A DNA stretch of 64,000 nt from Ascidia mentula (taxonomy: Eukaryota; Chordata; Ascidiacea; Phlebobranchia; Ascidiidae). The DNA lies in the NCBI GenBank assembly GCA_947561715.1, contig OX387205.1:1865001-1929000 (forward strand), given 5' to 3'. Shown piece by piece: positions 22,049-36,700 of the stretch; position 1 is the first letter of the stretch; each line of letters begins with the position of its first letter. The position numbers and the translations under genes were made by a program. The notes below the pieces were generated by a model that saw only the letters and a list, made by a program, of their open reading frames with translations, was not told where the DNA came from and did not search any database.

Positions 22049-23581
22049 GCGGTTTGTTGTTTTATTACAAATGTATAAATCAGTGCGGACAAGTCGCTTT
22101 TAACGCGAAACGTTTTAATGTATACTGGTGTATCTAAACACCTGCAAAGACAACATGAGGTGTTAATAAGTACATCCTTAAGTTTACGTTTACTAATAGA
22201 TACTTTATCTAATAAATTAATTGTTGTAATAGATAAGCCGCACGTAAATGTTGAAGGCATACTTAGGTACCCTAAAACAATAGTTGTCCACAAATCTGTC
22301 GTTTAAAATTGTCACATATGCTGATACCCTTGAGCGATGAAATGTACGGCAAAGCGAGTTAAAGGTGAATTTCATGGAAACACAGAGCTATAGACATAAT
22401 GTCGGCGTAACATTAAAAAATGTAAGCAGCCCTCGGTTGTGACAAAGGCCCACAAACTGTAGGTTAAAAACGTCTGTAAGTCACGGCTCGAGTAAATACA
22501 GTACATAGTAAGCACTGAAAATGATTTTTATTGTAATTTTTCATAAACACTGCCCAATACAAAACCTCTTGCTTGTACAACTACAGAAGCTACCTGTCTA
22601 AATGATACGTATATTCCAAACCTGTTGTCCTCAAAATACCGACCAAACTATATCAAAAAGTCCCATACTTACAATATCCTCAGGGATAATTCATTTGCAT
22701 TGAAACTAACTAAAGATGTGATGCGTCTAGGCGGCTGTACACAAATCAACCCGTGTCTGTGAGCTTGAGGTTTGGCCGAAAGCGTTACTCGTCCAACCAG
22801 ATTCGGGCGCGTTTTTTCTACGCAGTTTTTCGTGGCCTGGGGGCTAGTCGTGTCTCACTCTTCCAATTACAAGCAAGATCTTTACAAATCTTGGCACAGG
22901 CAAATTGACGCGACAATTCACACAAGACTGGAAGCCATATATCTTTGTCACGCGCCAGTAAAACGCAATGCTCTTGTCGTTAAACCAAAAATGAGTTTTG
23001 ATTGCACCAATTGCGAGGTGGCAAATTACGCATTTTATGACTAATGTGATGAAAGCCTAAATTTACGTTGTCTTGATTAATAAAATCTTTTGTTTTTGAT
23101 AGCATTTTTGCAAAATATGCATTTTATTTGATGTTTAAAGTATTTTATAAGTTTTCGTCATTGCCAACTAATTATTGTACTTTCATGCCCCTGGACCGTA
23201 ACGTTGCGTCGACCCATTGTACTCTTTTATATCTTCCTGTATCCACGTAATTTTGGGGTCTCGGTCACAGGTAAACAGAACGTTTATCCAACAACTACAT
23301 ATCCTATTAAACCTAATCATGCCATGTTATTGTATTGAACTATTTAAGTATTTAGGACAAAAATACTTGCTTGTGTTCGTCAGTCTTTGCTTACAATTTT
23401 GCAAACTAATATAGTTTATTGCCCCATTCTGGAATCATTCCCTATTCTGTTCCGTTATCTTTTGCGATTTCCACCTTGCATATAATCCGTACCACAATCA
23501 TGAAAATCATAAACTTCTTTTGGACGAAAACTTAAATATTCGTAAGTAAGAAAATAAAACAAAAGGAATTACAAACAACTT
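22049..23581. other. intergenic gap between FIRRM 3' end and TLR start
   Basis: About 1.5 kb with no exon I can support. It should contain the TLR promoter and 5' leader (near the 22 kb end) and the FIRRM 3' untranslated region (near the 23.5 kb end). Open frames here are short and show no domain or splice pattern. Confidence 0.5.
23415..23420 (-). promoter_or_regulatory. candidate FIRRM poly(A) signal AATAAA
   Basis: The first canonical AATAAA on the minus strand after the FIRRM stop codon lies about 160 bases downstream, a normal length for a 3' untranslated region in a compact genome. The assignment is by position only. Confidence 0.45.
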
Positions 23582-26500
23582 TTACCGATCCGGCAATAGA
23601 GCAGTTATATTTAAAACGGAACCCTTTAAAGACTCCAAGTCTTCCTTGTTCAAATCTTCAGCTTTAAACTGTTTCAGTTTTTGGACATTTCTTGCAATTT
23701 CCTCAACCGTTAAACGAAGTCGTTTGCGCGGATTCTGCTTTTCACAACGACTCAATCGGTCCACTTCCAATAGCGCCTGACCGTCCCTCACTATCACATC
23801 GGTCTCGGTGAGGTTCGGTGGTAACGGACAAACAACCTTAATTGACAAAAACAAATAAAAAATTCAGCTTTATAATACATACAGTCTAAACCATATAAAA
23901 GAATTGAGTGTTCGAGCGTGTTTTTTGTCAAACTAGTTTGAAACACAGCGATTTTAAGACAGTTTTGCATTTTATTTTGTTAATAATTGGTAGATTTGTA
24001 TGTCTCGGGGTCACAGTATGTAATGTTTTGAAAATGTTTTTTTTAAGACACTTTGCATCTTTAGCCACGTTACAAGTTGACTTATTCACACACATATTTG
24101 TACAAAATAAGAGCTTCATACAGACAATCTATTTGAATAAGTGTTACTGACGATGCCAAATTGTAGGCGAAATACATATATCAGAAACAACAGCAAGAGA
24201 GTGACTTTTGGTGAAGAAATCAAATAAATTTAAACTCTACACTATCATGCTCACTCTTTGAAGATGTTCCTTTACAACGCCCCCGATATCAGTGACGTCA
24301 CTGCCTACCCGCGACGTCACGTTGTCAGCGCACACGCGCGCCACCAAGTGTGGGTGTTCGGTTGATTTCGAAAACCGCTCGAACGCGCAGAGGATTTCGA
24401 ATCTTAAATGCCAATTTGAATCGGAAACTTCCACGAGACGTCGCCATAGTAACGCCACGTCATTCTGTTGATCAGAAAAAAAACATGCTGTCTGTTGATT
24501 CTCTTTTATTTAGTTTGTCTTTATACTTAATACGATAGGATTACCTGCGTATCAGACGACAGTGTGGATGACTTGAGTGATTCACACATTTCCGCCAGAT
24601 GGTAGTAGAGAGTATGTGGAACAGCAGGTTGGTGAGTGCTACTGTTCATAATTGAAAGGCTTCGCTTCAAAATCTAACAACAAATATGACAATATCATGT
24701 TGACCAAACAACTTTCTTGGCATTGCCCACCTTTCTGATGCAGGCAGTATCAAAGCAATGGGGAATTAGGATAACAAAGCATTGTGCAATGTAAGAATAC
24801 AACACGACAACATTCTGATGGACAGGGGAAGGCAATGGCAGTGAAAGCCAAAGATGCAGAAGATTATTTGTGACAGTGGACAATGATGACTGACTTTTAC
24901 TGTTCTGAAAATAAAGTAACAGCATTGAAACAACTTACATTAAAGAATTTAGACAACAAATACTTCATACTAAGTGCTTTTTTAATTTTAATCAAAACAA
25001 CCTCAATATTTTTTAAATTCAAACAAAATAAATGCATTCAAACATTTTTGTGGGGACTTCCTTCATTGCACAAGGGCCTTAAACATCAGCAAAATTTATG
25101 TCAATGAAAGGATGCATGCAGCGCCCTTCTCAATGATAAGTTTGGCACAATAAAACAGCAGTTATAATTGTTGTTACAGTTCTGAGCACACACAGTACTT
25201 ACCTTCTGAAACTCTGGAATTTTAGTTGAATTTTCAGAAAGAATTTCTTCCAACATACCAACAGACTTTATCTTAAAATATCAAGATAATTGTGTTACAA
25301 CTTATCAAATACTTCAGTTAACTTAACACTAATATAATAGCGCAGGGGCCCCAAGTCTTTTTTGACCAGTTTATTGTAGACATTTTGAGAACGTTTTAAC
25401 ATGGAAAAAATGTAGCAGAGTTGTAGGGATCTGATCAACATATTATGGTCAGATCCGGATTAGCAACGCATTTATTTGGCACCATTATTAAAATGAAGTG
25501 CACCAAAGTACAGGTGCATCTCATCGTTGTAAAGTGCACCAAATATTTATAATTAATATGGACCCAAAGTTTTCCCGAAGTAGGCCTACAAATACTATGT
25601 TTGAAACCAAGTGTTTCTGATTACCATCAGTTGGTTTATTTTTGAAATCTGTAAAATCGATTTCGCCTACAAAGGCATAATTGATTTTTCGTATTTTAAA
25701 AATAAACCAACTGACGGTAATCAGAAACACTTTGTTTCAAACATTTCATATCCGCTAATTGTTGTCGCTGGTTTTTAAGACAGTGTCACATCAGGGGCTA
25801 AATTCTGTCCACTTTAGATATTAGATTTCTATACATACTATAATATGTATATACAAAATTGCAAAGGTTGTCTTACAAAAAGTGGTTTCAACAAGCCTTG
25901 ATACTATTTTTTTTAATATTTTATGTAGCAGATTGATCAAAAGTGTTTGTTCACGAGTGTTTGTTCTTACCACTTTATCAATGCCAGATAGAGATCCTTC
26001 ATTGGAAACCCAACTTTCAATTGCAGCTGCCACTTTATCGCAAGCTAACAAGAACAAGTTAAATGCTTTTGTTGATAATGCCACAAATTTCCCTCCTAGA
26101 GGAAGAAAAATACATCGAAAAGATGTAAAAAAGGCTTGGTTTTGATTTCCAACACACATCCAATATTTCATGTAACATTGTATATACCTAAGTGTCTCCA
26201 GACAATCAGATTTCCGTCATTGGACAAATCATGTCGATTCATCAGGTTTGTCTGATGTGTAGTGGATAGATGTGGAAAGAGTCGTTTTAAAACACAACCG
26301 ACTTTGTTTTCGTCACATGAAGATAGTTGTGATGATGAAAGGAACTCAATCAACATTCTGACATGTTGGTGGCCGACTGAATTGGAATTTCTGCATGAAT
26401 TGAAAAGTTACATTTGGTTTTATAATTGTGTTTAAACTGCTTCCTTAGTCAGTAAGTGGAAAACACAACAATCTTTAACAAAGAACTTTAACAATATTTC

Positions 26501-29500
26501 TGGCAGCAACAGAAACAGAATATTTAGCAAGGACATTTAACCAAATTTCTCAAATTTTTGCTTAATGTTCACATACTTGACGACAAAACACCAAAGATCA
26601 GCAGCGAGGAATTGCTTGTAAGGATGAGAAGAAAACGTGTTTATTAAAAGTATTTGCTCCAAGTGGTTGAATGTAGACGGTGAATAAGTTGCAGCAAACG
26701 CACACACATGGGTGAGCACGCACTCATAAAGTGGCATAGCGTTCCCACTGATGTTAACAGCTTTACAAAGACACAACTCTTTGTGCACTAAAAAAACAGT
26801 AAAACTGGTTTAAAACCAAGAAAAATTGTGAATGTATTGTGTTTGGCTTAATTGTGATGATACAACAATATGTATTTCGCTCCACTGTTTTCACATGAAT
26901 TGCAAAAAAAAGTTATTCCATCAAAAATTGTGAGACCAACATATTAATTTTACCATAAGGAAGCAATTCAAATATTGCTTGGATGAGAGACGAACCATTA
27001 CTCATGTACCACATTTCCTGGTTTTTAAATGTGGAAGTAGCAACGATAAGACACAATTTCATAGATATGATAAGTTTGGTTAGATGATTTACATCATTGC
27101 CTGAAACAACAAAATTTATCAAAAATTTTAACAATGCTGACATTTCGTTTTTTAAAAACACAATAAAAACACGCTTGGTCAAAGAACAAAGTTTTGAAAA
27201 CATTCAATGTGTTGTTGCTTATTAAAAAAACGGCCAAACTTGAAACACGAGTTGACCCAAGGAACATTTGCAATTCTTACCAACCTTGGCTAAAAATAAT
27301 ATCTTGTAACGAGGAAGAGGTTTTCATTGTATCAAGACATTTAGACAAACTGTCCAAGAGCGTTGCACTGAACAACTCTCGGACTGCAATGGGAAATGAA
27401 TCTTTTTCCTAAAATCAAATGGAATTGTCAATAAAAAGAATACATTTAATTACTACAAGGCATGCTTACATACTATATAAAAGTGTGTAGTTCGATTTAT
27501 TGCATCCACCACAAAATCCACAACCAGTTTTGCGATCCACTCACAATCAGACAAGGAGAAGTTGGAAGACAAATTGGAGAGTAGGTTGATATGGAAAATG
27601 CACAATTTAGAAAGATTTGACCAATTTGAACCTAAACACAAGATTTTACTCAACCAATTATATTGGTACAAGCACAGTATTCAATACTAAAACAAAGACG
27701 TATGTATTATATTATTTCAATTGATGCTAGAGACCCTGAAGCACTTTTAGAGTGGTCACAGAGGTGCATGACAAAAATGTTTGAAGACAAGACAAAGTAA
27801 GCATATTTAAGATAACTGGACCAAGCAATTTATTTTAGGGTTGTAGGTTGTAGCAAAACTGTAGGGGGAAGGCAAATATAATAACCATCCCTGGATTTAG
27901 AAATGCAATTTTGTTGCACATTGTGTTTGATGGGAGCACATTATATTGAAAACTCTGCCCCATTGTTGATTGTGCAAATATAAGTACATGAAAAACAGTG
28001 CACATAAAATGACTAGTGCGTCACAAAGAATAGTTCTACGCTTATGTTTGACAGTGTTATGATAGCAAAGATCTGGTTACAAGGAATAACATATACACAA
28101 TTGAATGCAAAAAGAGTTTTTAATTCGAGTTAATATATGACAACCTTGTTGTACCTCCTTTCTGCGAGTTGGTGTCGCTGCAAACTTTCACCATATCATT
28201 TAACAACGCCCGGGCACACTCGATGAGATCTTTTGCATACACAGCAAGTTCCTTGGTGTTTATTAATATTGACTTGCTCTTGACTAGAAAGCTAAAAAAG
28301 TAAATTAGTTTCATCTTCGTTGTTTCTACTTCGATGTAAATATTACCTCACTAACAGCTTCCAACTTGATGCTAGAAGCATGTTGTCGATGCCATTCACA
28401 ACTTGACAAATTTCAAACAGCTTTTGAGATACTGCAAACAAGCAATCCATGACAATTCATTTATACAGGGGTTAAGCAATAGCAAATGCATACCTGACAT
28501 TAACAGATCCTGTTCAAAACAATGCTTTGACACTATTTCAACTTTACTCAACAAAGAACCAACAATCTTTTGCAATGCAAATGTTTTTTCAAACAATTCT
28601 TTCAAGATGTTTGCCGCAGACCCAAAACTGTCACCATAAAGTTGCTCACTGATCTATAAATATACACATTCAAATACAAAAGTAATTTTTAATTGTCAAT
28701 GATCAAATCTACAGTTGGTTGAAACAGGACAAACAAAGTTTTTTGAAAAGATCCTTGTCACTCTATATATTTCTTTGTGATGACCACCAAACTGTTAGTT
28801 ATACTTGAAATCACTTATATAACTAGTCACAAAACAGTGCACATCGTCTGCAGGTCATCATAAGACTTATAATTTAATAAAACAAAAATTAACAATGCTT
28901 TTCATAATCAAAACAACAACAATATACCTTACAGTGGTTGTATGATGCATGCAGAACGTGGAAAACTGGTTTGCTCAACTCCAAGGACTTTGTATTTATT
29001 TTACACTGACTTTCAGTCATGTGATTTACCAATCTTTGCAATGACGTTGCTAGAAGACTGATAATGTCAACCACACTCTGCAAAAGTATAATGCATGTGC
29101 AGACTATTATCTACATTATACACTACAAAAGAATAGCACAAACCTGTAATGTAGTTAACTCAACCTGATTTTCCACACAAAGATTATCATTGATTCTGAA
29201 AACATAGGGGTAAAAAATAGAGTTGGCTTAAATCAGGGAGTTATCATCAGTTACCTTTGCAGCAAATGCACAAACAGTAGCTCAAGTGCAGGAACCACAT
29301 AATCCCCAAATGTGTTGATCAACTCATCATCGAATTGTAAATTACTGATGCCACGCTGAAGGTCCTGAATCAGGCGGTGCAACTCATGCTGAATAGAATC
29401 CTCTGGGCATTCAGCCTGACACTCTATCTGCATTTAATTGAAATCATTTTAAACCAAGTCCATTGTTTTAAACATTGTCCATGTCTGGGGTACACAAATG

Positions 29501-29758
29501 CTTTTTCAACAAGTCTAACGTCGACATGGAAAAAGGATTTGTAAATGCATTTGGATTGTGTTTTAAACGTAATAGCGACTTGAAATGCATTAGTTGTTGT
29601 GGCCTAGACATTGGTAACTGTCGCCCGCGGGCTGTCAAAACGTTTGACCTAATGCTAGCACATTTTATACAACTTTACTTTTCTTCCACGCTTACCGTAA
29701 ATACTTCAACACGTGTTTTCAAAGACGAAAGTGAAGCAGCTGGGGATGTTTGAGACAT
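23582..29758 (-). CDS. FIRRM: FIRRM (C1orf112/FLIP) orthologue, FIGNL1-interacting regulator of recombination
   Basis: Eighteen exons: 29758-29696, 29427-29255, 29195-29144, 29077-28928, 28653-28494, 28431-28347, 28291-28155, 27631-27474, 27408-27285, 27100-26954, 26787-26577, 26390-26188, 26095-25839, 25271-25203, 24904-24731, 24673-24545, 24464-24255, 23836-23582. The coding length is 2757 bases, 918 residues (human protein 853), ending DR then TAA. Collinear similarity to remembered human FIRRM includes EICQVVNGIDNMLLASSWKL (human DICSVISSMDHAFHANTWKF), ADLWCFVVK (MDAWCFLAR) and VLKRLFPHLSTTHQTNL near LLKRLFFFMAPPHQLEF. The WCF triplet falls near residues 482-484. The protein is an alpha-helical nuclear scaffold that works with FIGNL1 to remove RAD51 from DNA in repair and meiosis. 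The least certain junction is 25839/25271, where the donor GTATGT was chosen for phase. Confidence 0.88.
25598..25743. mobile_element. small hairpin MITE-like element in a FIRRM intron
   Basis: Two arms of about 50 bases (25598-25650 and 25691-25743) are inverted copies with only three or so mismatches, starting TGTTTGAAAC and ending GTTTCAAACA, around a 40-base loop. Such a near-perfect long hairpin is typical of a recently inserted MITE. No clear target duplication is visible, so the superfamily is open. Confidence 0.6.
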
Positions 29759-30710
29759 AATTCTCACACCAAAGTGGGTGTCCGGTATGTTATTGTATAC
29801 ATTCCAATAATATACGATCCAACTAAAGTCGTTTTACCTGACATAATGTTTAACTTCAGTGACCTTGTCTGTCCACCTGAACGAAAAATCTGAAGTCCAC
29901 GTTTTCAGTTTTGCCGCTACAACCACAGAAATCGTACTTATTACACAACGCCATTTTTTTTACCGGTATGCGAAACATTTGGAAAGTTTTGATCTCGGTG
30001 CCCTTGACGCACAGTTTGGTAACAACTGGCATATGAATCTAAACTAGCAAAAAAAAACGCGGGTTAAATAAGAAACTTTGTAATCTGCGCCCCTTTTACT
30101 TCAACGAAAAATTCATTTACTATTTTTGAAAAATTACGCAAAAATGAAGATAGTAACTTAACGCAGAATAAGCAAACTTGCTGAAGAACGGGGATGTATT
30201 ATCAGGTAAAAAAGCGACATAATGGAACAGTTTCGCACTGAGTGCAAAACTAAAGGAACTGTTTTATATTTTTCGAACACAGAGGCAAAATAGTTTTACC
30301 CAGGCAAGGCAGGTAAAGGGTTTGTGGTTGCACTTGTTGTCAATATTTGAATCTCGTGGCAAAAGTTAACGCAGCAAAAATGATTTTATCAAAGTCCTAG
30401 TTTCGAAACACGAAATTTTGACAGTCGAGTTTTCCATGTGGTGAACAAAAAACAACAACACTCGCAACGGAACTGAGGGATAACAGTGCAACGACTAAAT
30501 ATGCACTGTCACAAAGATTTCCGCACAGAAATCTGAAAAAACAGACTCAAACAGAACTTATTAAGGGCAAATTAGACGTTTACATTAAAGAAGAAAACAG
30601 TGAAACACAATATTAGCTTCAAAAACTGAAGAAAAGCGAAAAGGAAAAAACATGAAGACAAGACCAGACATCAAGACACAACAGAAACAAATAAATAACC
30701 ATGTTTTACG
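29759..30710. other. intergenic gap between LRRC49 3' end and FIRRM start
   Basis: About 950 bases without an exon I can support. It should hold the FIRRM promoter and 5' leader and the LRRC49 3' untranslated region; a minus-strand AATAAG lies near 30560, but no canonical AATAAA close to the LRRC49 stop was found. Confidence 0.45.
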
Positions 30711-33700
30711 TCAAATACTTGATTCAAACTGCCTTCCTACCGCCCTAACGTGGCGGTCGAGGTCGCTCATGTCCATCACAGCATCCTTGACCATGTCCAC
30801 AAAAACGAATGGCCAGTTGTTGTGCAGCAGGGCCTGTTTCGAGGCTATGTCGCCCGCCTCTCGCGTGAGGCTGGTGACGAAATCGTGGGAAAATTGTTTG
30901 CGAGTTTCGGTTTCCTGAAAAAAAATGGATCAAAGATTCGTGCTAATTTTCACAATCTGGGGCTTATGTAAATGGCCCTATTTACTACAAACATGGTTAT
31001 TTTTGCTTTGAGAGCTTAGTTATGTCATATGTACGCACTTATTTGCGTCAAATGCGGATTTTTAGTATTATGGGGCATTGTGGTTGACATGTTAAGCGTA
31101 TTTGGGCGCTCATACAAACAAATAGTGAATAAAACATGGCCATCATCCTGATGTAATTAGTAATAACCCTTCAATCGCCAATCTTTCTGAAATAAATCAC
31201 AGCATTTGTCGACCACGTCATGAAGATGAAAGATGTTTGTTTTTGGGCTACATCTACAGACCGGGTGTAACCATGAAGATGCAAGGTTACAAAGTAGGGG
31301 CGATCCCGCCTTGGTATGCGAAAGCATGCATGATATATGGGGTATTGAACCAAGCAACAACATACCTGTTTCCTGCTTGCCAGCGTTCGCACAGGAATAT
31401 ATTGAAGCGCTGATCGACCGACCGACTCTGCCGAAACGGACATTTCGCTTTCCGGTTCCCCAGCTGTGACGGATTAACAGTGTTAGTTTATTATTTCTAT
31501 TCCAACACAGAACCTCAAAATGCAGCCCACCTGGTTTGGTTTTCTTCTGATCTTTCGTCGCTTGTTTCTGCTTGTAGTCGCCCATTAGCGCCACCAAACG
31601 GAACTGTGAAAGTTGGGTGGTTGCCACTAGCGACAAGGACCCAAATACCTTCTCGGCGTTGGCGACGTCAGAGGCTTGGATCTAAAAGTAAGACATTGTA
31701 AATAAAATAACAGCCAAATATTGAAAGCTAAACTAAGCCTTGCTTGGGGAAAAAATGTTCGCAGTGAATATTATATTTTGTAGTAGCGTCTATTCTTTTT
31801 TTTGTGCGAAACTTAGATGACAAGACAAGCTTTCACGTAATTTCAACTTTACATTTCAGTGATTGAAATTGTAACTTAATACTGTATTCACTTATTTCCC
31901 GGAACATTTTAAGATCGGCGCATTTTTACAGTGACAAAGCAACGTATAATTACTTCATCGCCATTGAGTTTGGTCAAGTTGAGGTGGCTGAGACGAAATA
32001 TGGCGAAAGTTTTCCACAGGGAGAACTGGGTGACGGGATTGGAAGGTCCAGGTTCTACAGAGAGGGCATCCAACTTCCGGAAGAGGGATATTGCGTTGAT
32101 TTGTTGCAAGCAGTGAAGGTTAACTTCCTTCAGAAAAAGATTCTGTAAAAAAATGAAGTTGTAAACAGCGGTTTGTAGATCTGGAGTCGGGCGGTTTGTA
32201 ATTTAATGTCAGCTAAATATATTGCAAAACAAACGAATTGACCCCGACGTGATTTGAACACGCAACCTTCTGATCTGGAGTCAGACGCGCTACCGTTGCG
32301 CCACGGAGTCACACAACATCTCCCATCCCATCATAATGTTTGTACTTCATTAAACGTTACCCTGTCACGTATTTTAATCACGACCAAAAAGTTATACCAA
32401 CAACATAACATAAACCACGCGCTGTGGAATCCAATTTGATGTAAAAACAGAACAACAGCAACAGAGCCATCAGATTTTGCTTCGTTTAAATAAATTCTGA
32501 TCATACAGCCGCTGTCGCCCAGCATTGTAATATCCAGCAATTGACGCGATAGGTGCAATCGCCAACCTTATTTAGTCTTCTGTTGAAGCGCAATTTATTT
32601 CACAAACCAAACGCATCATTTCCAGTAAATTGCTAATTAAAGTTGTCCATTGGTACCAAAGGGGAGTATAGGTAATGCGTAATCAGCCCTTTAAATCGTT
32701 TGTAAGCAGCCCTCGCGTGTAGAAAAACTTGTCACCAAATAGCTCGAGAATTGTCACGCAAACGGATAAAACATCGGCAAGTAAGCCGTCCTCGATTGTA
32801 AACCGCAAAAAACAATAACAAAAAAAGCTTTTTTAATCCACGGCTCACAAAGAAAACACGCGAAAGAGGAACTTTTACAAATTTTTGTTTGTCTACGATG
32901 TATGATGTTTGTGGAAAATCTGAACAATTTGTTGACCTTGAAAGTGAACATTGACAATCTATACCCTGTCGGCATTTTGGTCTGCTTACGTTCTGACCCG
33001 TAGGTTATTTATAGAGTGGATTTTTATCAGTGGTCGCGATAAACATTTAACGCTGAACACACAAGGACGAACTAATATCATAGCAAAGCAGGTAATTAAA
33101 AAATATGCTTCCCTAACTCTTACCTTGACATGAGGAAATCTGTTCCTGATCTTGTTAATGTAAAGACAGAAATCGTCGAAGTTAATGAATTGCACAGTGA
33201 GAGTCGATACCGAGCTTGAAACCTGGTTACCTGGCAACACAAGAAAATGTTCCAGACTGACACGTGACAATACAAAGTCGGTCTGCCATATGGAAGGAAA
33301 TTTTATACTACAGCAGACATTTCATGCAACCTTTGTTCCTTGTAAAACCCTAGGCAGGTTTCCGTAACAAAATAAACCCCCGAATTTCAGTAATATGCTT
33401 AATTATGATGTCTTTGGGTTGATAATTACTGACCTTTCCTGAATTGCGAAACGAATGAATTGGGAGGACAAAGATTATGCAAAATTTAAGCTTAACTATT
33501 TACTGCTAAAGCATATGTCAAATTACCTTTTAAATAGAAACATTTATGCGGGTAATGTTACATACCAAAGTTGCCACATACAGATATCCACAGTTTGAAA
33601 TCTTACCCCAGTTTTTGTCGAGCGACTCCAGAGCTCCGGGACCGAACAGCTGAAGATTTTCTCCCTCTATTTCAGCCAAGTAAGCTTCAGAAATATCGAG

Positions 33701-36700
33701 GGAAGTGGGAATGGTTGATCTGGAATCGACAACAATTAAGACTATGTTGACCCAAGAAAAGTCTACCATGCGCATTTTTAAATTGTAAAAACGAAATGTT
33801 TTTCAAATGTTACTTACATTATTGTGCCAGAAGAGCAGACTATTAAATTACAATATGCCTGGCAGCAACAGAAACGTTACTTACATTATCTTAGTGTTGT
33901 TGTTGTTTGTGTTGTTTTGCAGCCATGAAGATTTCTCCAATTTATCCTGTCTTCCATTGTAATCTGTCAACACTTTCCTAAGAAAAAATACTTTGGTTTG
34001 GTAAAAAGATAAAAAAATGCTAAATTAAAAAAAAATTATTTGCATACATGTGCTGTTACTTTTGCCAAGTAAATAAATGAGTACTTTTTGAAGTATAAAT
34101 TCCTTTTCAATAATACTAAATATATCATCAATTCATTATCAGATTTGCAATTTAATTTATCTACTACAAATCAAAGCTTGATTTAAAAACAAAACATAGA
34201 ATGGCAAATTTTCAATTTAGTTTCTTTTCACCTTTCCTTCTCACTGAGACGAGGGGAGTTTTCTGCAGAGTTGTCACTCTGAGTAAAGAGACTGTCCTGA
34301 AAACTTATCGGTTGATCCCACATTTGATTAACGGGATAATGCTCAGATTCCCACTGTCTTGCGGCATTGTTTATCGCCAAGCGCTTCTTCTCTTTTGCAA
34401 TAGCCTAAAACAATGTTTAATTTGATGTCAGGTGCAAAGTAACAAAAAAAACATATTTTTTTGTGTGTAGTTGTTATAGCCAAGTAAAAACAAAGAAAAA
34501 TTAAAGGATATTGAAATGATTTTAAAAGGCATAAATATATTTCACCAAAGCTTTGAATGTAAAAAATAAGGTAAAAACATGTTTTGCATGTTCAAAAGTT
34601 TAGTTTTATTAACAAAAGAGATGTAATTTCATCTGAGCATTATTTTTTAACATCTAAAGAGGAAGAGAGTGTTTCACAAAAACTGAAAAAAAAATTCATT
34701 GACAATTAAGACAAATAAGCTTGATCCAAGTGTACCTGCTTGTGGACTTCTCTTTTGCGATCTTCTTCCTTCTTCATCATCAGCGCAGCAACTCTTCGCT
34801 CATCCTCCTGTGAGCAAAGCATTTAAAATGATCAAACAAGCACCTTGCAATAAAAAAACACAACTAAACTTCAAAGTAAAACATACGTTAGGAAAGCAAC
34901 CAATAAGAGAGGGTGTAGGTGCTCAAAGTGTTACTACCTGTAGCAAGTGGCTCCACATTTGCATGTTACTGCAATAATTTCAATACAAAACCATTAAACT
35001 AAAATATTAAATAACAATAGGCTACAAAACAGAAAAACAAAAACAAATTTTCATCCAAAGCTTTGATTTCTATACAGTGCAAAATCTGTTAAAGATCCTC
35101 CTGTTTTCCTGCTTATAGTTATAAAAGTATTGATGAAATTTGCAATTTTCACAAGTTTTTTGTACAACACTTAATAAAATAAATACTTTATAATAACTAC
35201 GAACAAATAAACCAGTTAGTACACTTAAGAAGTAATAATTTATTAAACAACTTTCATGCCGAAAACAACGTTTTCAACTTTTAACAATTTTCATAAGACT
35301 CTACAAACTGTGAACTACCAACCGATATCCGTTTCATATCCAGCTGACGAAGATGAGGCATGTTCTTGAGGACGACCTGCTTGTAGGAAACGTCGTTCGA
35401 TATCGGGTTTCCATCCAGTGATATTTCACAAAGTGAGGCAGAATCTCCCAAACACTCGATGTCGGACCATCTGTCGTGTAACAAAGTTTTCATGTAAACA
35501 AACTTAATGTCAGCTGGCAAGGAAGAGTTTATTGGGGCAATGTACGACTAACACAACACACGCTACAAAAATATAAATAAAATGGTGCTTGAATATGAAT
35601 AATTTTTGAGAGTGCATCTTATGATACTTTCTGATTGCTTGCAGCAACTTGTGCTCAACAAGCAATAAACAACATACGCCGCTTTTTAATGAAAGCCTCC
35701 TATGCTTAAATACTATTTTCCCAGTTATAAGAAGGTGTTAGTTATTCAACCAAAGATCAGCAAAGTGTGACCAGATTAACACATTAAAAAATGGTGTTTT
35801 CAAAAGAAGATCTAACATGGCTATGAAAACCCACTACTTCATGTAATCCCATCACATGAACACAAACAATGGTAATCTGTACAAGTGGGACAAAACCAGA
35901 AAAATAGATAACATACAGACTGATGTTGTTGAAACTGAGGAAGAGTCGTTGTAGCGATGGAAGGAGGTCGACTTCGACGACAGTCACAATGCAATTCCTT
36001 CGCAGGTTTAACTCTGCAAGGGTTTCCATTCCAGCCAAGTTGCCAACATGCTTAAAATAACACACAATCAAACATATTAGGTGGGCAATGCAAGGATATT
36101 TAAACTAATATGTTCGTGTGCTGCAATCATTGGTTCTGACACCAGACTTGTGACATTTTAGGCTTCAACATCAAGGCAATTGAACTGATGTCAAGTTAGT
36201 CAAACCAACCAGTCACCTTTTGAGTTGGTACTTCTCCATGGCATAGATAATTTACCTCGATTTGGTTTCCAGCCAAATTTAGAACACGCAACTCCGAAAG
36301 ATGACTCAGATTTTCCACATCACGAATCTGGTTGCCATGGAGATCGAGCACATCGAGTTTTGTGAGGTTTTCAAGTGCACTCACATTTCTTATTCTAAAG
36401 AAAGAAAAATCATTACTGATGCTGCCAGGCATATTATCAATACAAAAAAGCTCTTCTGGCAATAGTATTTATAAATATCACTGTTTCGGTTGCTTTACAG
36501 TAGCTTTATTTGTGGATTGTAAGATAGCATTTTAAAGTAAACGCCTTGCAGTCCATTTTGGTAAAAAAATATCTTAAGGTTTACCTGTTTTTGCCGAGCA
36601 TGAGGACACGTAGGGATTTGAGTGCAGAGAGTCCGCTCATTTCCTCGATGTGGTTGTCATAGAGATCAAGGAATATCAACCTCCGGAGGTTAGACAGATG

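Noticed and set aside
22772-23044. Plus-strand frame of 90 codons in the TLR-FIRRM gap
   Set aside because: No recognisable domain and no flanking exons; composition fits chance.
33800-33892. Repeated GTTACTTACATTAT at an LRRC49 donor, suggesting an alternative 5' splice site
   Set aside because: Using the second donor would bring an in-frame stop straight after the normal exon end; it is probably a chance or local duplication.
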